A stretch of 64,000 nt of DNA, from the NCBI GenBank assembly GCA_019454045.1, contig SKCR01017745.1:122879-186878 (forward strand), given 5' to 3'. Positions 45,125 to 55,617 of the stretch are shown piece by piece. The position numbers were made by a program, and so were the translations under genes. Origin of the DNA: Zanthoxylum bungeanum. Taxonomy: Eukaryota > Streptophyta > Magnoliopsida > Sapindales > Rutaceae. The notes beneath the pieces are model-generated. The model saw only the letters and a program-made list of their open reading frames with translations, did not search any database and was not told the DNA's origin. Numbering within the stretch: position 1 is the first letter of the stretch; each line of letters starts with the position of its first letter.

Positions 45125-46420
45125 GACACTTTCTTTTTGTCGCTCGAATTATTCTCCCCATTAGTGTTTGACACACTGGCTGTTAACTTTGAATGTATCA
45201 TTGGAGTTGGGATCAAGTAACTCAACGGCTCCATATGGTAAAACTTGGGTGATTAAAAATGGACCTGACCACCGTGATTTTAGCTTCCCAGGAAAAAGTT
45301 TCAACCGTTTATTGTATAACAACATCTGATGCCCTGGTTCCAGTTGTCTGTGCACTTTTTTTTTATCATGCCATTTCTTGGTCTTTTCTTTGTCCAGTCT
45401 GGCATTTTCATAAGCCTTTAGGCGAAATTCCTCCAATTCGTTGAGTTGGTAGAACCTTTTCTCTCATGCTGCTTGTAGATCAAAATTTAACATCTTCAGT
45501 GCCCAATACACTTTGTGTTCAAGTTCCACTGACAGATGGCATGCTTTCCCAAACACCATTCGATATGAGGATATACCAATAGGTGTTTCGTAAGCTGTCT
45601 GGTAGGCCCATAATGCATCATCCAGTTTTATAGACCATTCCCTCCTTGTTGATCCAATGGTTCTCTCCAAAATTCTTTTGATATCCCTATTTGAAACTTT
45701 AACCTGTCCATTTGACTGCGGATGGTAAGCAGTGGCAATTTTATGAGTAACTCAGTATTTGGATAGGAGTGCATCAAAGTATCTGTTGCAGAAGTGTGTG
45801 CCACCATCACTGATAATTGCCCGAGGTGTTCCGAAATGAGTGAAAATATTCTTTTTAAGGAATTTTATCACCACTTTTGAATCATTTGATGGTAGTGTTG
45901 TTGCTTCAACCCATTTGGAGACATAGTCTACTGCAACCAGAATGTACATGTTACCAAATGATGGAACAAAAGGTCCCATAAAATCAATCCCTCATACATC
46001 AAATATTTCCACTTCAAGAATGCTTTGAAGTGGTCTTTCATTTCTCCTCGAAATATTTCTCGTTCTCTGGCAACTGTCACAATGAAGAACAAATAAGTAA
46101 GCATTATTAATTAAAGTGGGCCAGAACAAACCTGATTGTAGGACTTTGGCTGCAGTTTTATCTCCACTGAAGTGTCCACCATATGGTGATGAATGACAAT
46201 GCTGAAGGACACTATTGACCTCCTCCTGTGGAACACAACGTCTCAGTAATTGATCAGCACAACGTTTGAACAAGTACGGTTCATCCCAGACATAGTGTTT
46301 GACTTTTTTGAAGAACTTCTTTCGTTGCTGATGAGTCCATTCCAACGGCCATTTTCCCGATACTATGTAGTTTACATAGTCAGCATACCAAGGGAAATCA
46401 TGTTGTTTCATGGCAAACAA
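45125..46420 (-). pseudogene. Athila-B integrase
   Basis: Pieces at 45992-46420, 45752-45979, 45464-45670 and 45161-45436 form a gypsy integrase. The zinc region has the HSSPYGGH pair and CDSCQRTRN. The core has [12 protein letters not shown] (first Asp) and [14 protein letters not shown] (second Asp). The third catalytic position reads GQVKVSN instead of GQVEVSN: codon AAA (plus strand 45698-45700) where GAA is expected. The Glu is therefore lost. The C-terminal part has WHDKKKVHRQLEPGHQMLLY and LKSRWSGPFLI. Frameshifts and stops separate the pieces. Confidence 0.92.
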
Positions 46421-46564
46421 CTATTCATATGGAAAGGTTTCTTTGATTATCAGTTCATTGTTAGTTGTTTCTCTATTCTCAAGCCTCGATAAGTGATCTG
46501 CCACTTGGTTTTCTGTCCCTTTCCTGTCTCGGATCTCCATGTAAAATTCTTGCAGTAGAAGTAC

Positions 46565-47639
46565 CTAACAGATTAATCTGGGTTTGGCATCTTTCTTCGC
46601 GATCAGATATTTGATTGTTGAATGATCTGTGTAGACCACCACTTTGGGACCCAGCAGATAGGAGCAGAATTTATCAAAATCAAACACAACTGCGAGTAAC
46701 TCCTTTTCAATTGTTGTGTAGTTGAGTTGTGCTTCATTCAGAGTTCTTCTGGAGTAGTAAATGGTGTGGAAAATTTTTGCTTTGCGTTGTCCCAAAACTG
46801 CACCTACAGTAAAATCACTAGCATCGCACATGACCTCAAATGGAAGGGTCCAATCTGGTGCGACTATAATGGGGGCAGATACCAGCTTCTGTTTCAAGAT
46901 CTCAAAAGCTTCGTGGCATTCTTTGGTGAAGTTGAAAGGCACGTCTTTCTCCAGCAGATTGCATAGAGGTTTAGCAATCTTGGAGAAGTCTTTAATAAAT
47001 CTTCTGTAAAATCTTGCATGTCCGAGAAAACTGCGAATCCATTTGACTGATGATGGCGGATGTAGTTTTTCTATTGTCTCGATCTTTGCTTTATCTACCT
47101 CTATTACCTTTTGTGAGATCCGATGTCCCAGGACAATCCATTCCTGCACCATGAAGTGGCATTTATCCCTGTTGAGAACCAGGTTAGTTTCTTCGCATCT
47201 TTGTAGTACTTTTTCCAGATTTTGCAAGCAGTGGTCGAAAGAGTCTCCAAACACAGAAAAATCATCCATGAAAACCTCCATACTTTGTTCCAGCATTTCT
47301 GAGAAGATGGTCATCATGCAACGTTGAAATGAGGCAGGAGCATTATATAGTCCAAATGGCATCCTTTGAAAAGCAAAAGTACCATACGGACATGTAAAAA
47401 TGATTTTTTCCAGATCTTATTGGGCGATGACAATCTGATTGTACCCCGAGTATCCATCTAGAAAAATAGTAGAATTCATGTCCCGCCAGTCTGTCTAACA
47501 TCTGGTCAATGAATGGCAGCGGAAAATGATTTTTCCTTGTTACTTTGTTCAGCTTCCTATAGTCCATGCATACTCTCCATCCAGTCACCATTCTTGTTGG
47601 AATCAGCTCGTTCTTTTCATTTGTGACTACAGTAATTCC
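46565..47639 (-). pseudogene. Athila-B RT (palm) and RNase H
   Basis: 47343-47591 holds the RT fingers ([37 protein letters not shown]) and then shifts frame. 46565-47362 (265 codons) starts [16 protein letters not shown] and contains the catalytic [10 protein letters not shown] box, [18 protein letters not shown] and [12 protein letters not shown]. The RNase H domain follows, with [34 protein letters not shown] and [12 protein letters not shown], providing the D, E and D residues. The RT YMDD-type motif is intact. A frame change near 47360-47480 and a stop at the end break the polyprotein. Antisense ORFs at 46727-47327 are shadows. Confidence 0.93.
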
Positions 47640-48278
47640 TCATTTCTTTGACACACATTGCATAGGACTCACCCACGTGCTATCAGAAATAAGGTAGATG
47701 ATGCTGGTATCCATCCATTTGATAATTTTTTTCTTCACGACCTCTTTCATGATTGAATTTAGTCTCCGTTGATGCTCCAATGTGGCTTTGTACTCGTCGT
47801 TCATCAGAATTTTATGCATGCAAAATGATAGACTAATGCCTCGAATGTCTGTTATAGTCCAGCCAATGGCTTTCTTGTGTTCTCGTAACACTCTCAGCAA
47901 CTTATATTCATGCTCCAATATTAGCGACGAAGAAATAATCACAGGTAAATCAGAAGAGTTTTCTAAGAATGCATATCTGAGATGGCTCGGAAGTGGCTTT
48001 AGTTCCAGCTGTGGTGGTTCTTCAATCGAAGGCTTGATTCGTTCCTTTTTCGGTAGTTCCAAATTTTCCATCTGTGGTGTTGATATTAAGTGAAAGGGTT
48101 TGTCAAGATAGTTGATACATTCCAGAATTTCATCATCTAGCTCGCTGTCAGTTATGTTGGTGATGCAAGCTTCAAGTTTATCCGTGGAAAGTTTCATTGC
48201 ATCAGTGTCTTGGATGATACTATCTAAAACATCAATTCTGAAATATTCCTCCTCTTTTTCGTCATTCGGGAATTTCAT
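47640..48278 (-). pseudogene. Athila-B pol linker and RT N-terminus
   Basis: A 212-codon open piece. It has an acidic linker (MKFPNDEKEEEYFRIDVLD), then PPQLELKPLPSHLRYAFLEN, LLRVLREHKKAIGWTITDIRGISL, the MHKIL segment and EVVKKKIIKW. These are the usual entry to gypsy RT in Athila (LPxHLxYAFL, AIGWxxxDIxGI). It ends with WVSPMQCVSKK, after which a stop precedes the next frame. Confidence 0.9.
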
Positions 48279-48299
48279 GGCTTTGAAAACATTGAATGT

Positions 48300-48720
48300 A
48301 ACTTATTGGTCCTGCACTTTCATGGTTATTTCTCCTTTTTGTACATCAATAACAGTTTGACCTGTAGCCAAGAATGGTCTCTCGATCTTCTTCCATGTCA
48401 AGGATAATGAAATCTGCAGGGAAAATGAATTTGTCGACTTGAACCAATACATCTTCCACTACACCTATTGGAAATGTGAGCGATCTATCAGCAAGCTGCA
48501 GAGTAACTGAGGTGGGCATTGCTTCTCAAATCACCAGTTTCATGTAAATAGACAAAGGCATCAAGTTAATACTAGCACCCAAATCACACAAAGCCTTACC
48601 GAAATAATGTTCGCCTATGGTTCAAGGGATGGTAAAACTGCCAGGATCTTTCAACTTTGGGGGAAGCTTCCTCTTAATGATGGCGATGCATTCTTCTATC
48701 AATCCTACTGTCTCGTAATC
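48300..48720 (-). pseudogene. Athila-B protease
   Basis: On the minus strand a broken frame reads [35 protein letters not shown], and [20 protein letters not shown]. This is the Athila aspartic-protease region, where the active-site D(L/T)GA lies before SINLMPLS. An in-frame stop and a frameshift are present. There is no long ORF, so it is absent from simple ORF calls. Confidence 0.8.
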
Positions 48721-48899
48721 TCCTAATCTTCTCTTTCGTGATAGAATATCTTTCATGAATTTGACATAGCTGGGCATTTGTTCCAAAGCTTCTGCGAATG
48801 GAATGTTGATATGCAGATTTTTGAAGATCTCCAGGAATCGAGAAAACTTCTTGTCTAGTTTATGTTTCTGGAGACGCTGTGGAAATGGTGGAGGTAGAG

Positions 48900-50368
48900 T
48901 AAATCTTTCTCGATCATTTTATTTTATCTCTTTTTCCTCCATCTGTGGTTCTGCTTCACTGCTTTCTTTTGGAACTTCCTCAGTGGTTGCATTGATTCCA
49001 ATATCTTTGTTGATTTCAGTACCACTTTTTAAAGTAATGGCTTGACATTGCGCCTTCCCTCGGTTCCTTGGATTTGGTTCTGTGTTGCTAGGAAGGTTAC
49101 CTTGCGGTCTGTAACTCTGAGCATTGGCCAGTTGTCCCATTTGATTCTCCAATGCTTTAATAGAAGCTGCTTGGTTTTGAATTAATGCTGCTTGAGAGTT
49201 GTATTTTGCTTCAAGCTTTTTCAAGTGGGCCAACACTTCTGTTATTCCTGGTTCTTTTTCATACTCATGGCCTTTGTTTTATTGTTGGAATCCCGGTGGT
49301 GGGTTGTTCTTTTGCCCTGAATTATTGTTCCATGCGAAATTGTGATGAGTCATCCACCCTGGGTTGTAGGTGTTCGAATATGGAGTGTTCCCCTATTTAT
49401 TGAAATTGTTGACATAATTCACCATCTCATCATATTGGTCTGTCTCTGGTGCTCCTCCATATGGTGAACGTGTGGATCCAGTATTACCCTACATGCTAAG
49501 AGTTTCCATGAATTTGCATATCTGATCCAACTTGGCATTTATTGCTGTGTTGGCTCCAACTTCGTAAATTCCTGCAATTGTTGGATAATGCTCATTTCTC
49601 TTGGCCACAAAGAATTATTGTTGGTTATTTCTTCAATTAAGTCTCAGGCCTGATGTTCTCATTTTTCCATTAAAGCCTCTCCAGCAGTAGCATCAATTGT
49701 AGTTCTCATTAGTCCAGAAAGTTCATTGTAGAAGGTTTGGACTTTTAGCCACTTTGCAATCTCATGGTGATGACATTTTCTGAGTAACTCCTTTTATCTT
49801 TCCCAAGCTCCGCAGAGGGATTCTGAGTCATGTTGTACAAATGATGTGATGTCATTCCTCAGATTTATTGTTCTGGCTGGGGGAAGGTACTTTGCAAGAA
49901 ATTTGGTGGCTAGAGTGTTCCAAGTTGTGATGGAACCTGCTGCTAGTGAATGGAGCCAAGCCTTAGCTATGTCTTTCAAAGAATATGGGAACACACGCAG
50001 TCTCATTGCTTCTTCTACTGCTCGGTTGTAATTGAATGTGCCGTAAACTTCCAGGAAGTTACTAATGTGGGTATTAGGATCTTCAGTTGCATTCCCCCCG
50101 AACTGAACTGACTGTTGTATCATCTGAATGCATGTTTTGATGTCACACGTATTTTCTGGTAAGGGAGGAAGTACAATGCATAAAATGAAGCCGTTAACCA
50201 CCAAAATAGTTCTGTCTCGAATGAGAATTGGTGGTGCAACCTCCAAAGATCAGGTTCCATGTTGATCAGTGCTTCTTGACCATCTCATCTTTTCCTTCTC
50301 AATTGTCTGATGGTTCTTTCAATCTGAGGGTCAAGCGGATGGATTTCAATGCTTGTGGTTCTTCTCAT
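48900..50368 (-). pseudogene. Athila-B gag
   Basis: The likely start is the minus-strand ATG at 50368 (MRRTTSIEIHPLDPQIERTI), 110 bp downstream of the PBS. A frame change near 50250 leads to 49794-50246, which carries the retrotransposon gag core: PNTHISNFLEVYGTFNY, LRVFPYSLKDIAKAWLHSL, WNTLATKFLAKYLPPART. The stretch 49240-49790 is broken. 48919-49236 encodes a coiled-coil-like LKKLEAKYNSQAALIQNQAA, then QLANAQSYRPQGNLPSNTEP and CQAITLKSGTEI, the typical end of Athila gag before protease. Confidence 0.9.
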
Positions 50369-50476
50369 GTTGTGTCTGAGAACCTGAAACACAAGAAAAC
50401 AAAAATAATAAGTAAAAATAAATTAGACACAGGTAAAGGTAGCTAACCCCAAAATTAATAGTGAAAGATAAATAAG

Positions 50477-50494
50477 TCCCCAACAACGACACCA
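50477..50494 (-). other. Athila-B primer-binding site
   Basis: The minus strand reads TGGTGTCGTTGTTGGGGA. It equals the Athila tRNA-Asp PBS TGGCGCCGTTGCCGGGGA with three C-to-T changes. It lies six bases inside the LTR edge at 50501. Confidence 0.88.
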
Positions 50495-50500
50495 AAAACT

Positions 50501-51190
50501 TGATCGGTGATATCACTCACGTAACGCAAGCGCATGTATCATTCAAGTAGAATAAAATGTATCGATCCCACGAGGACTTAATACCTTAGCTATCAATCTA
50601 TGAAGTTAAATGTTTACAAGTACCTGATAGATTGGTTTGTTGATTGGATGGTGATTTTTGCTAAAACAAGTAAATAAAACAGTGCGAAAGTAAATTAAAG
50701 GAAAATTCAATGTTATAAAACTATCTAGGGTTGTGAATCATTCCAATATCTTTTAAAGATGAAGTGGTTGTCTAATGTTTGTGTAATATATCGGTTTATT
50801 AACCTGGAACACGAAGATATGCAAAAGCCTTTGTCGATGGTCAGATGCAAACACCCAGTATAACTCAATTAATCATATGTCTATGTTAACCAAATTACCT
50901 GAATTCATTAAGATTAAGTTCCAATTGTGGATACCCCCTCCAGACAGGTATATGTCTATCCTGGAAGGAAATCTATTAAGGGGTATCTAATCCTTAAGTG
51001 AGATCGTGGGCTATTAAGTCTAAGGCTGAAACCTAAAATCCCTTCATCAAGTTCATTTTAAGTTTACCACATCAATCTTATTAATGGCCAGTTAACAAGA
51101 AGCATTAAGCTTAAGACTTAACAAATAAACCTTTATATTACCTAAAACACAAAATAACCACTTATAAACCGGTGATTTTGGAATTCATCA
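50501..51190 (-). repeat. Athila-B 5' LTR remnant (690 bp)
   Basis: TGATCGGTGATATCACTCACG at the left edge, then collinear with 40422-41110. It is cut at GGAATTCATCA, after which the copia LTR begins. The missing 1.1 kb does not reappear to the right of that LTR. Confidence 0.88.
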
Positions 51191-53223
51191 CCAAAATCAC
51201 AGAATTTCCAGATCTGATTTGGTAACTTAAAATATCATTTTTCCATGCTTTAAATTCAATTTTCTTAACATTAATCATATCAACATTAATACCAACCAAA
51301 GCCACCACAAATGAAGAACTCAAGAATAATTCTATGAGTTACAAGAGTGGTCATCACACTCTAGAATGGCAACAAGTCATCAAATGACAAAATTGAATCA
51401 ATATTACACTAATATTATCCAATTCAACTTCACACATGCATCTAGCCTCCAAATCCATCCTCCAAATCAAAAAGCCCCAAAATATAAGAAAGGAAGAAAC
51501 CCTAGAACTATTCTAGATATTCAAGAATAAGAAACAAGCTTTCTAAGTTTAAGATTATTGAAGATTACCTCAAAATCTTGTAATTTCCTTAAATTTTTTC
51601 TTGAATTTCTTCACTTTCTTCCTTGACTCTTCAAGAATATTTTGGGGATTTTCTTTTAGATGAAATTCGGCCATGGGAGGTTATGAAATGAGAAAATAAA
51701 ATTTTCCACTTTATAAAGCTAGGCCAAATCGACTTTGGGTGTAAAAGAAGGGTATTTTGGTCATTTGGTCAATTAATCTAATTAATTAATAATAATAACC
51801 TTTAAGTTAAAAAATCCAATTTGTAAACTTTAAGCTTAATAAAATCATACCACATGTAACCAATAATAATCAAACATATTGCATAACAATTATGTAATAT
51901 TGAAATAATTTAATTATCTAGATATTTAACATTTAAACATCTAAATTATTAATTAATGCGATTATTATTATATATGTATTTTTATTTACATTAAATAACA
52001 GATACATATATTAATGGCATGTGTCAAAGTCTCATTTGACAAATAATACGTATCAAATCAAATCTTGTATCTAATATAAATACATATTAATTATAAATTG
52101 ACAGAAATGCCCCTAATACATGTATTTTTGTTTAACCGTTTAAACGATTCGAATTAACTTATTTAATCCGATGAAGTATTATGAATAATCTATATTATTC
52201 ATATGTGTTGCCCAAGTGCTCAACGAGTACACTTCATATTGTGGGACGCTCTAAGTTTAGGTTTTTCCGTCATGGAATCCAATTTCGTGTCCATAATTCA
52301 CTCACTCATGAATTATGATAATCTCGCTAAACTATGCAAGCCGAGGTCATTGCATATGTATAATCCATCCGTCACAGGCTATCAATATTATATCGGGGAT
52401 ATAGATAAGAACGTCAAATCCCTAAGGTATAATATAGTCGACTTTGAAATTTACGATCTCTAAATAACACTCGGAACTCGCTTCCGAAGTATACCACGGC
52501 CATGGATTTACTATATCGCAAATACATAACTGATACCTATGCCATGTGCACAGGACTGACAGATTTTATCTGATACTCATAGGATATCATGAGCATCAGT
52601 CCACACCCAACGAACAAGCGGAGCTCTGATCTTAATAGATCGGTGGCGTGACTGTCATCAAAGTGTTTAGGATATCTCATATATCCACAGTGGTATCTCA
52701 AGTCGAATGACCACTATGCTACTCGACTCGAGAAGATTCCTATTGACTTTGGTGTACCATCTATTAGGAAACCTTCAGTGAGTCATTTAGTATTTATCAA
52801 ATAAACACCTACACGTCTATACGAGTCTCCTAAGACTCATGGTTCATTGGGATAAATCATCGGACCAAGTCACGATATACTACATGTAATTGTCTCAGTG
52901 GATTTTACTAACCGACCCGTGTTAGTAAATCTTGATCAGGAACTTTATTTGAGAATATATAACTTATAGTGACGCTTCCCAATGTCAATTACAAACTGCG
53001 TTGTAACTGCGCACTACGTTGTAAATCCTAGGATCTTTGTCTAATATATATATATCACTAAATCATATTTAGTTTCAATCTAATCGTAATTAGATCGAAT
53101 ACGTATATAAAAACAAGAGGTTCTACCATTAAGCAAGTAATATTATGGAAAAAAGAATTGTTTGTATTCATGAATCAGACATAAATACGATCCGGATTGG
53201 CAATCCGAGCACCAATCCCAACA
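51191..53223 (-). repeat. Copia LTR (Copia-1/Copia-3 superfamily), minus orientation, left end truncated
   Basis: On the minus strand it starts TGTTGGGATTGGTGCTCGG and shares long blocks with the Copia-3 LTR (57371-59755) and the Copia-1 LTRs, for example CTCGACTCGAGAAGATTCC and CCCAAGTGCTCAACGAGTAC. Near 51191 it matches the Copia-3 LTR about 55-60 bp before its 3' end, so the terminal bases are lost. No PBS or internal sequence adjoins. ORF 52203-52463 is LTR sequence. Confidence 0.85.
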
Positions 53224-54448
53224 ATTTTCAGGAATAAATTTTAACTGTTTCCAATTTTATCCTAAGACGTTAGAAGTCGTCCTAAGGGTTCCGTATATAG
53301 CACGCATGAACATTCACCCCATCCATGAATATGAATAGCTTCTAGTTCTTATATGCTGACCATACTTGATTACAAGACGGGCCAATTTTTCACTGGAACC
53401 TCTTCAGTCGCGTTCAGGATCATTGACAATAGTTGCTAATCAGTGAGTGGACCCTTTTATCAATCTAGTTTGGTTTAAATATTTTTGATGTAAGACTTAC
53501 AATTAAAAGCACATAGGGCATTAGCCAAATTTGATTTAAGTTATTTTACGATTAATGATGTTCTAGAAAGATTGTTTTCAAAAAGCTTGAGTTTTGTGAT
53601 TCCGAGACATGGAGGAAAAAAAACTCACCTCAGTATGTAACTTGATTCAAATATGGAATTGACAGATGAAGATATCGTGTGCATATGCAGTTCCAGACTA
53701 GGGATGATTGATGCCCCTAGATCCCAGATTTTGAGTCTGGAGGACGACGATACGTAACGCCCTCATGCGCCAGATACACAAAGACAAATTTCTCAGATAC
53801 ATAGTTTTAAGATATAGATTTTTCAGAACAGATTTACAAAAATGGATTTTCATAAAAAGATTTCTCAGAAGAGATGAGTTTTATAAAAGAGTTTTCAGAA
53901 AATCTTTTCAGAGAGTTGAGTTTTCAGACAAGAAAGAGATTTCAGAAAGAATGTTTTATGTGAGGTTTTTAGTTTTTAGAAACATGAGTTTTCAGAAAGA
54001 ATCAGCTTTCGTTTTAATTTTCCACTCACTAGATCGTTCAAACGATCTAACCCCTCCACTCCCAGTTTCTTATTTTTTAGGTATACCTGGAGGACGAGCT
54101 CGGGAGGATGGATACCGATGGCAGTCACTAGGGTGTATGATCCATCAGATCGAGTAAAGAGTTATAGTGTAAATAGAGTCAAAGTATAGTTGCATACATA
54201 TGTTATTGTTGTCTAAGTCAATGTGATAAGTTAAGTGTTTATAAACAGAGTTGCATAGAAATGTATTGCTGAGTATTCTGTTATGAGTTTGACATGTATT
54301 TTTTGACGTTAAGTTTGGTTATGATCCCATACATAAGTTATATCTGAAATGAGATTGGTAGAGTTGATCATAGCTATAGAGTCAGAGGCTCAGGGGGATA
54401 GGACGACCTATTTCCTGCCGATAGCATTTCTAGGAGAGGGATGTTACA
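53224..54448 (+). repeat. G2 3' LTR remnant
   Basis: Matches 32023-33885 after removal of the MITE and of a tandem block. It ends GGATGTTACA. The first ~1.27 kb of the LTR is absent at the junction with the copia LTR. The TTTTCAGA-rich field is retained at 53815-54010. ORFs 53765-54157 and 54349-54594 are LTR or flank sequence. Confidence 0.85.
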
Positions 54449-55617
54449 TCATTCAACCTGAAATTTGCAATGCCTCCTGCTTCTTTTGCTTATTTGGTTC
54501 TTCCATGCTTCATCTTCCACCTATCACAAACATCCCAAACTCTTTATTTAGAAAGGTTGTCAAAACAATAATCGATTCCTTAGAATTTCAATAGTGATGA
54601 GGCAGACAATAAATAAGAAAATGAAAATGGATTCAAAGTTGTAGAGACAAGCAACTGTGTATAATGGTTCTCTAACTTTTATGAAAAAGACCTAAAAGAA
54701 TACATATGATATTCTAAATTGTGTACAATGAGGCGAAAATATGATATACAATTACATATAATTTTTGAAGAAAAACTTAAAAGCAAGTAGCACTTGTGAT
54801 AATCCATGGCGCACTAATTTTGTGATAATAGAGAATGCCTACAACAAAGCAGCAATATGTGGTCACAACTATATAAATGACAACCTGATAAAATTAACAT
54901 ACAAATCCCCATTAACAAAATTCCAAGCTCCAGTCTAAATCATTTTTGTTCATTTATCAATTCAATTCTAAACAAAATGCAACAATACTTCAATTTAAAG
55001 ATCCACTTCAAAACACCACAACAATGCTTAAATTTAAGAATCTGGTTCAAAACACAGCAATACGCAGAGGCAAAACACAACAATACTTAGTTCATCCATG
55101 CATTATTATAGAAAAAAAAAAAAAAAGGAAAGAAACACATCACCGACACATAACCAAAACATTGATCTACAGTCCAAAGAATGCCAAAACATTGATTTAC
55201 AGTTTATAACTCAATTCTGTTAATATTTAGTATATCATATTCTATTTGCATATCATATTCAAATACGAAACAAATTCAAATACCAAATACACACCTAAGG
55301 AGAAAAGACAGCTGTGAAGGAGGCAAAGTCTTGAGATAGAGAGGTCGAATATAAGAATATAACGATAAAGAAAAAGAAGTGATAATACAAAACTCAAAAA
55401 TATAAAATTTGAGTAATGAGAATGATAAATTAAAGATAGAGATTCATATTTTTAATCAAGAAATTTTAAAATTAAAAAATTCAGTTTAATCAAAAGTTTT
55501 TGTATAGAAGCTGAACTAATATATCATAGTATACTTACATTAAACAATATCTGCATCATCTATCAGTTCTTCAACAATATATTTATATTTGAATTCACTT
55601 GCATATTCATATTTGGA
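54449..55617. other. Unassigned AT-rich flank
   Basis: Right flank of G2. Short ORFs (for example 54946-55209) are Lys/Thr/Gln-rich with no known motif. A 15-A run is near 55113. I see nothing assignable. Confidence 0.5.

Larger units (their letters stand above)
40422..51190 (-). mobile_element. Athila-B: Athila-type Ty3/gypsy element with extra 3' genes
   Basis: Minus-strand order is 5' LTR remnant (51190-50501), PBS (50494-50477), gag, protease, RT, RNase H, integrase, a Cys-rich ORF, a LOG copy, 3' non-coding region and 3' LTR (about 42187-40422). RT before integrase is Ty3/gypsy order. The PBS matches the tRNA-Asp type of Athila. The 5' LTR is cut at 51190 after 690 bp, and the last bases of the 3' LTR and its PPT are missing near 42187. 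All ORFs are broken. Confidence 0.9.
30751..54448 (+). mobile_element. G2: chromovirus-like LTR element, disrupted by nested elements
   Basis: The left LTR (30751-33885) and the right LTR remnant (53224-54448) match closely in their shared part. PBS follows the left one. The flanking pentamers are TCACT (30746-30750) and TCATT (54449-54453), a TSD with one transition. Between the LTRs lie 3.5 kb of non-coding interior, two Athila units and a copia LTR. The whole is about 23.7 kb, of which most is nested material. The left LTR start is chosen from TGTAATACACGG and is less certain than its end. Confidence 0.6.

Noticed and set aside
54946..55209. An 87-codon Lys/Thr/Gln-rich ORF
   Set aside because: Low-complexity, with an A-run inside and no homologous motif; treated as chance in AT-rich flank.
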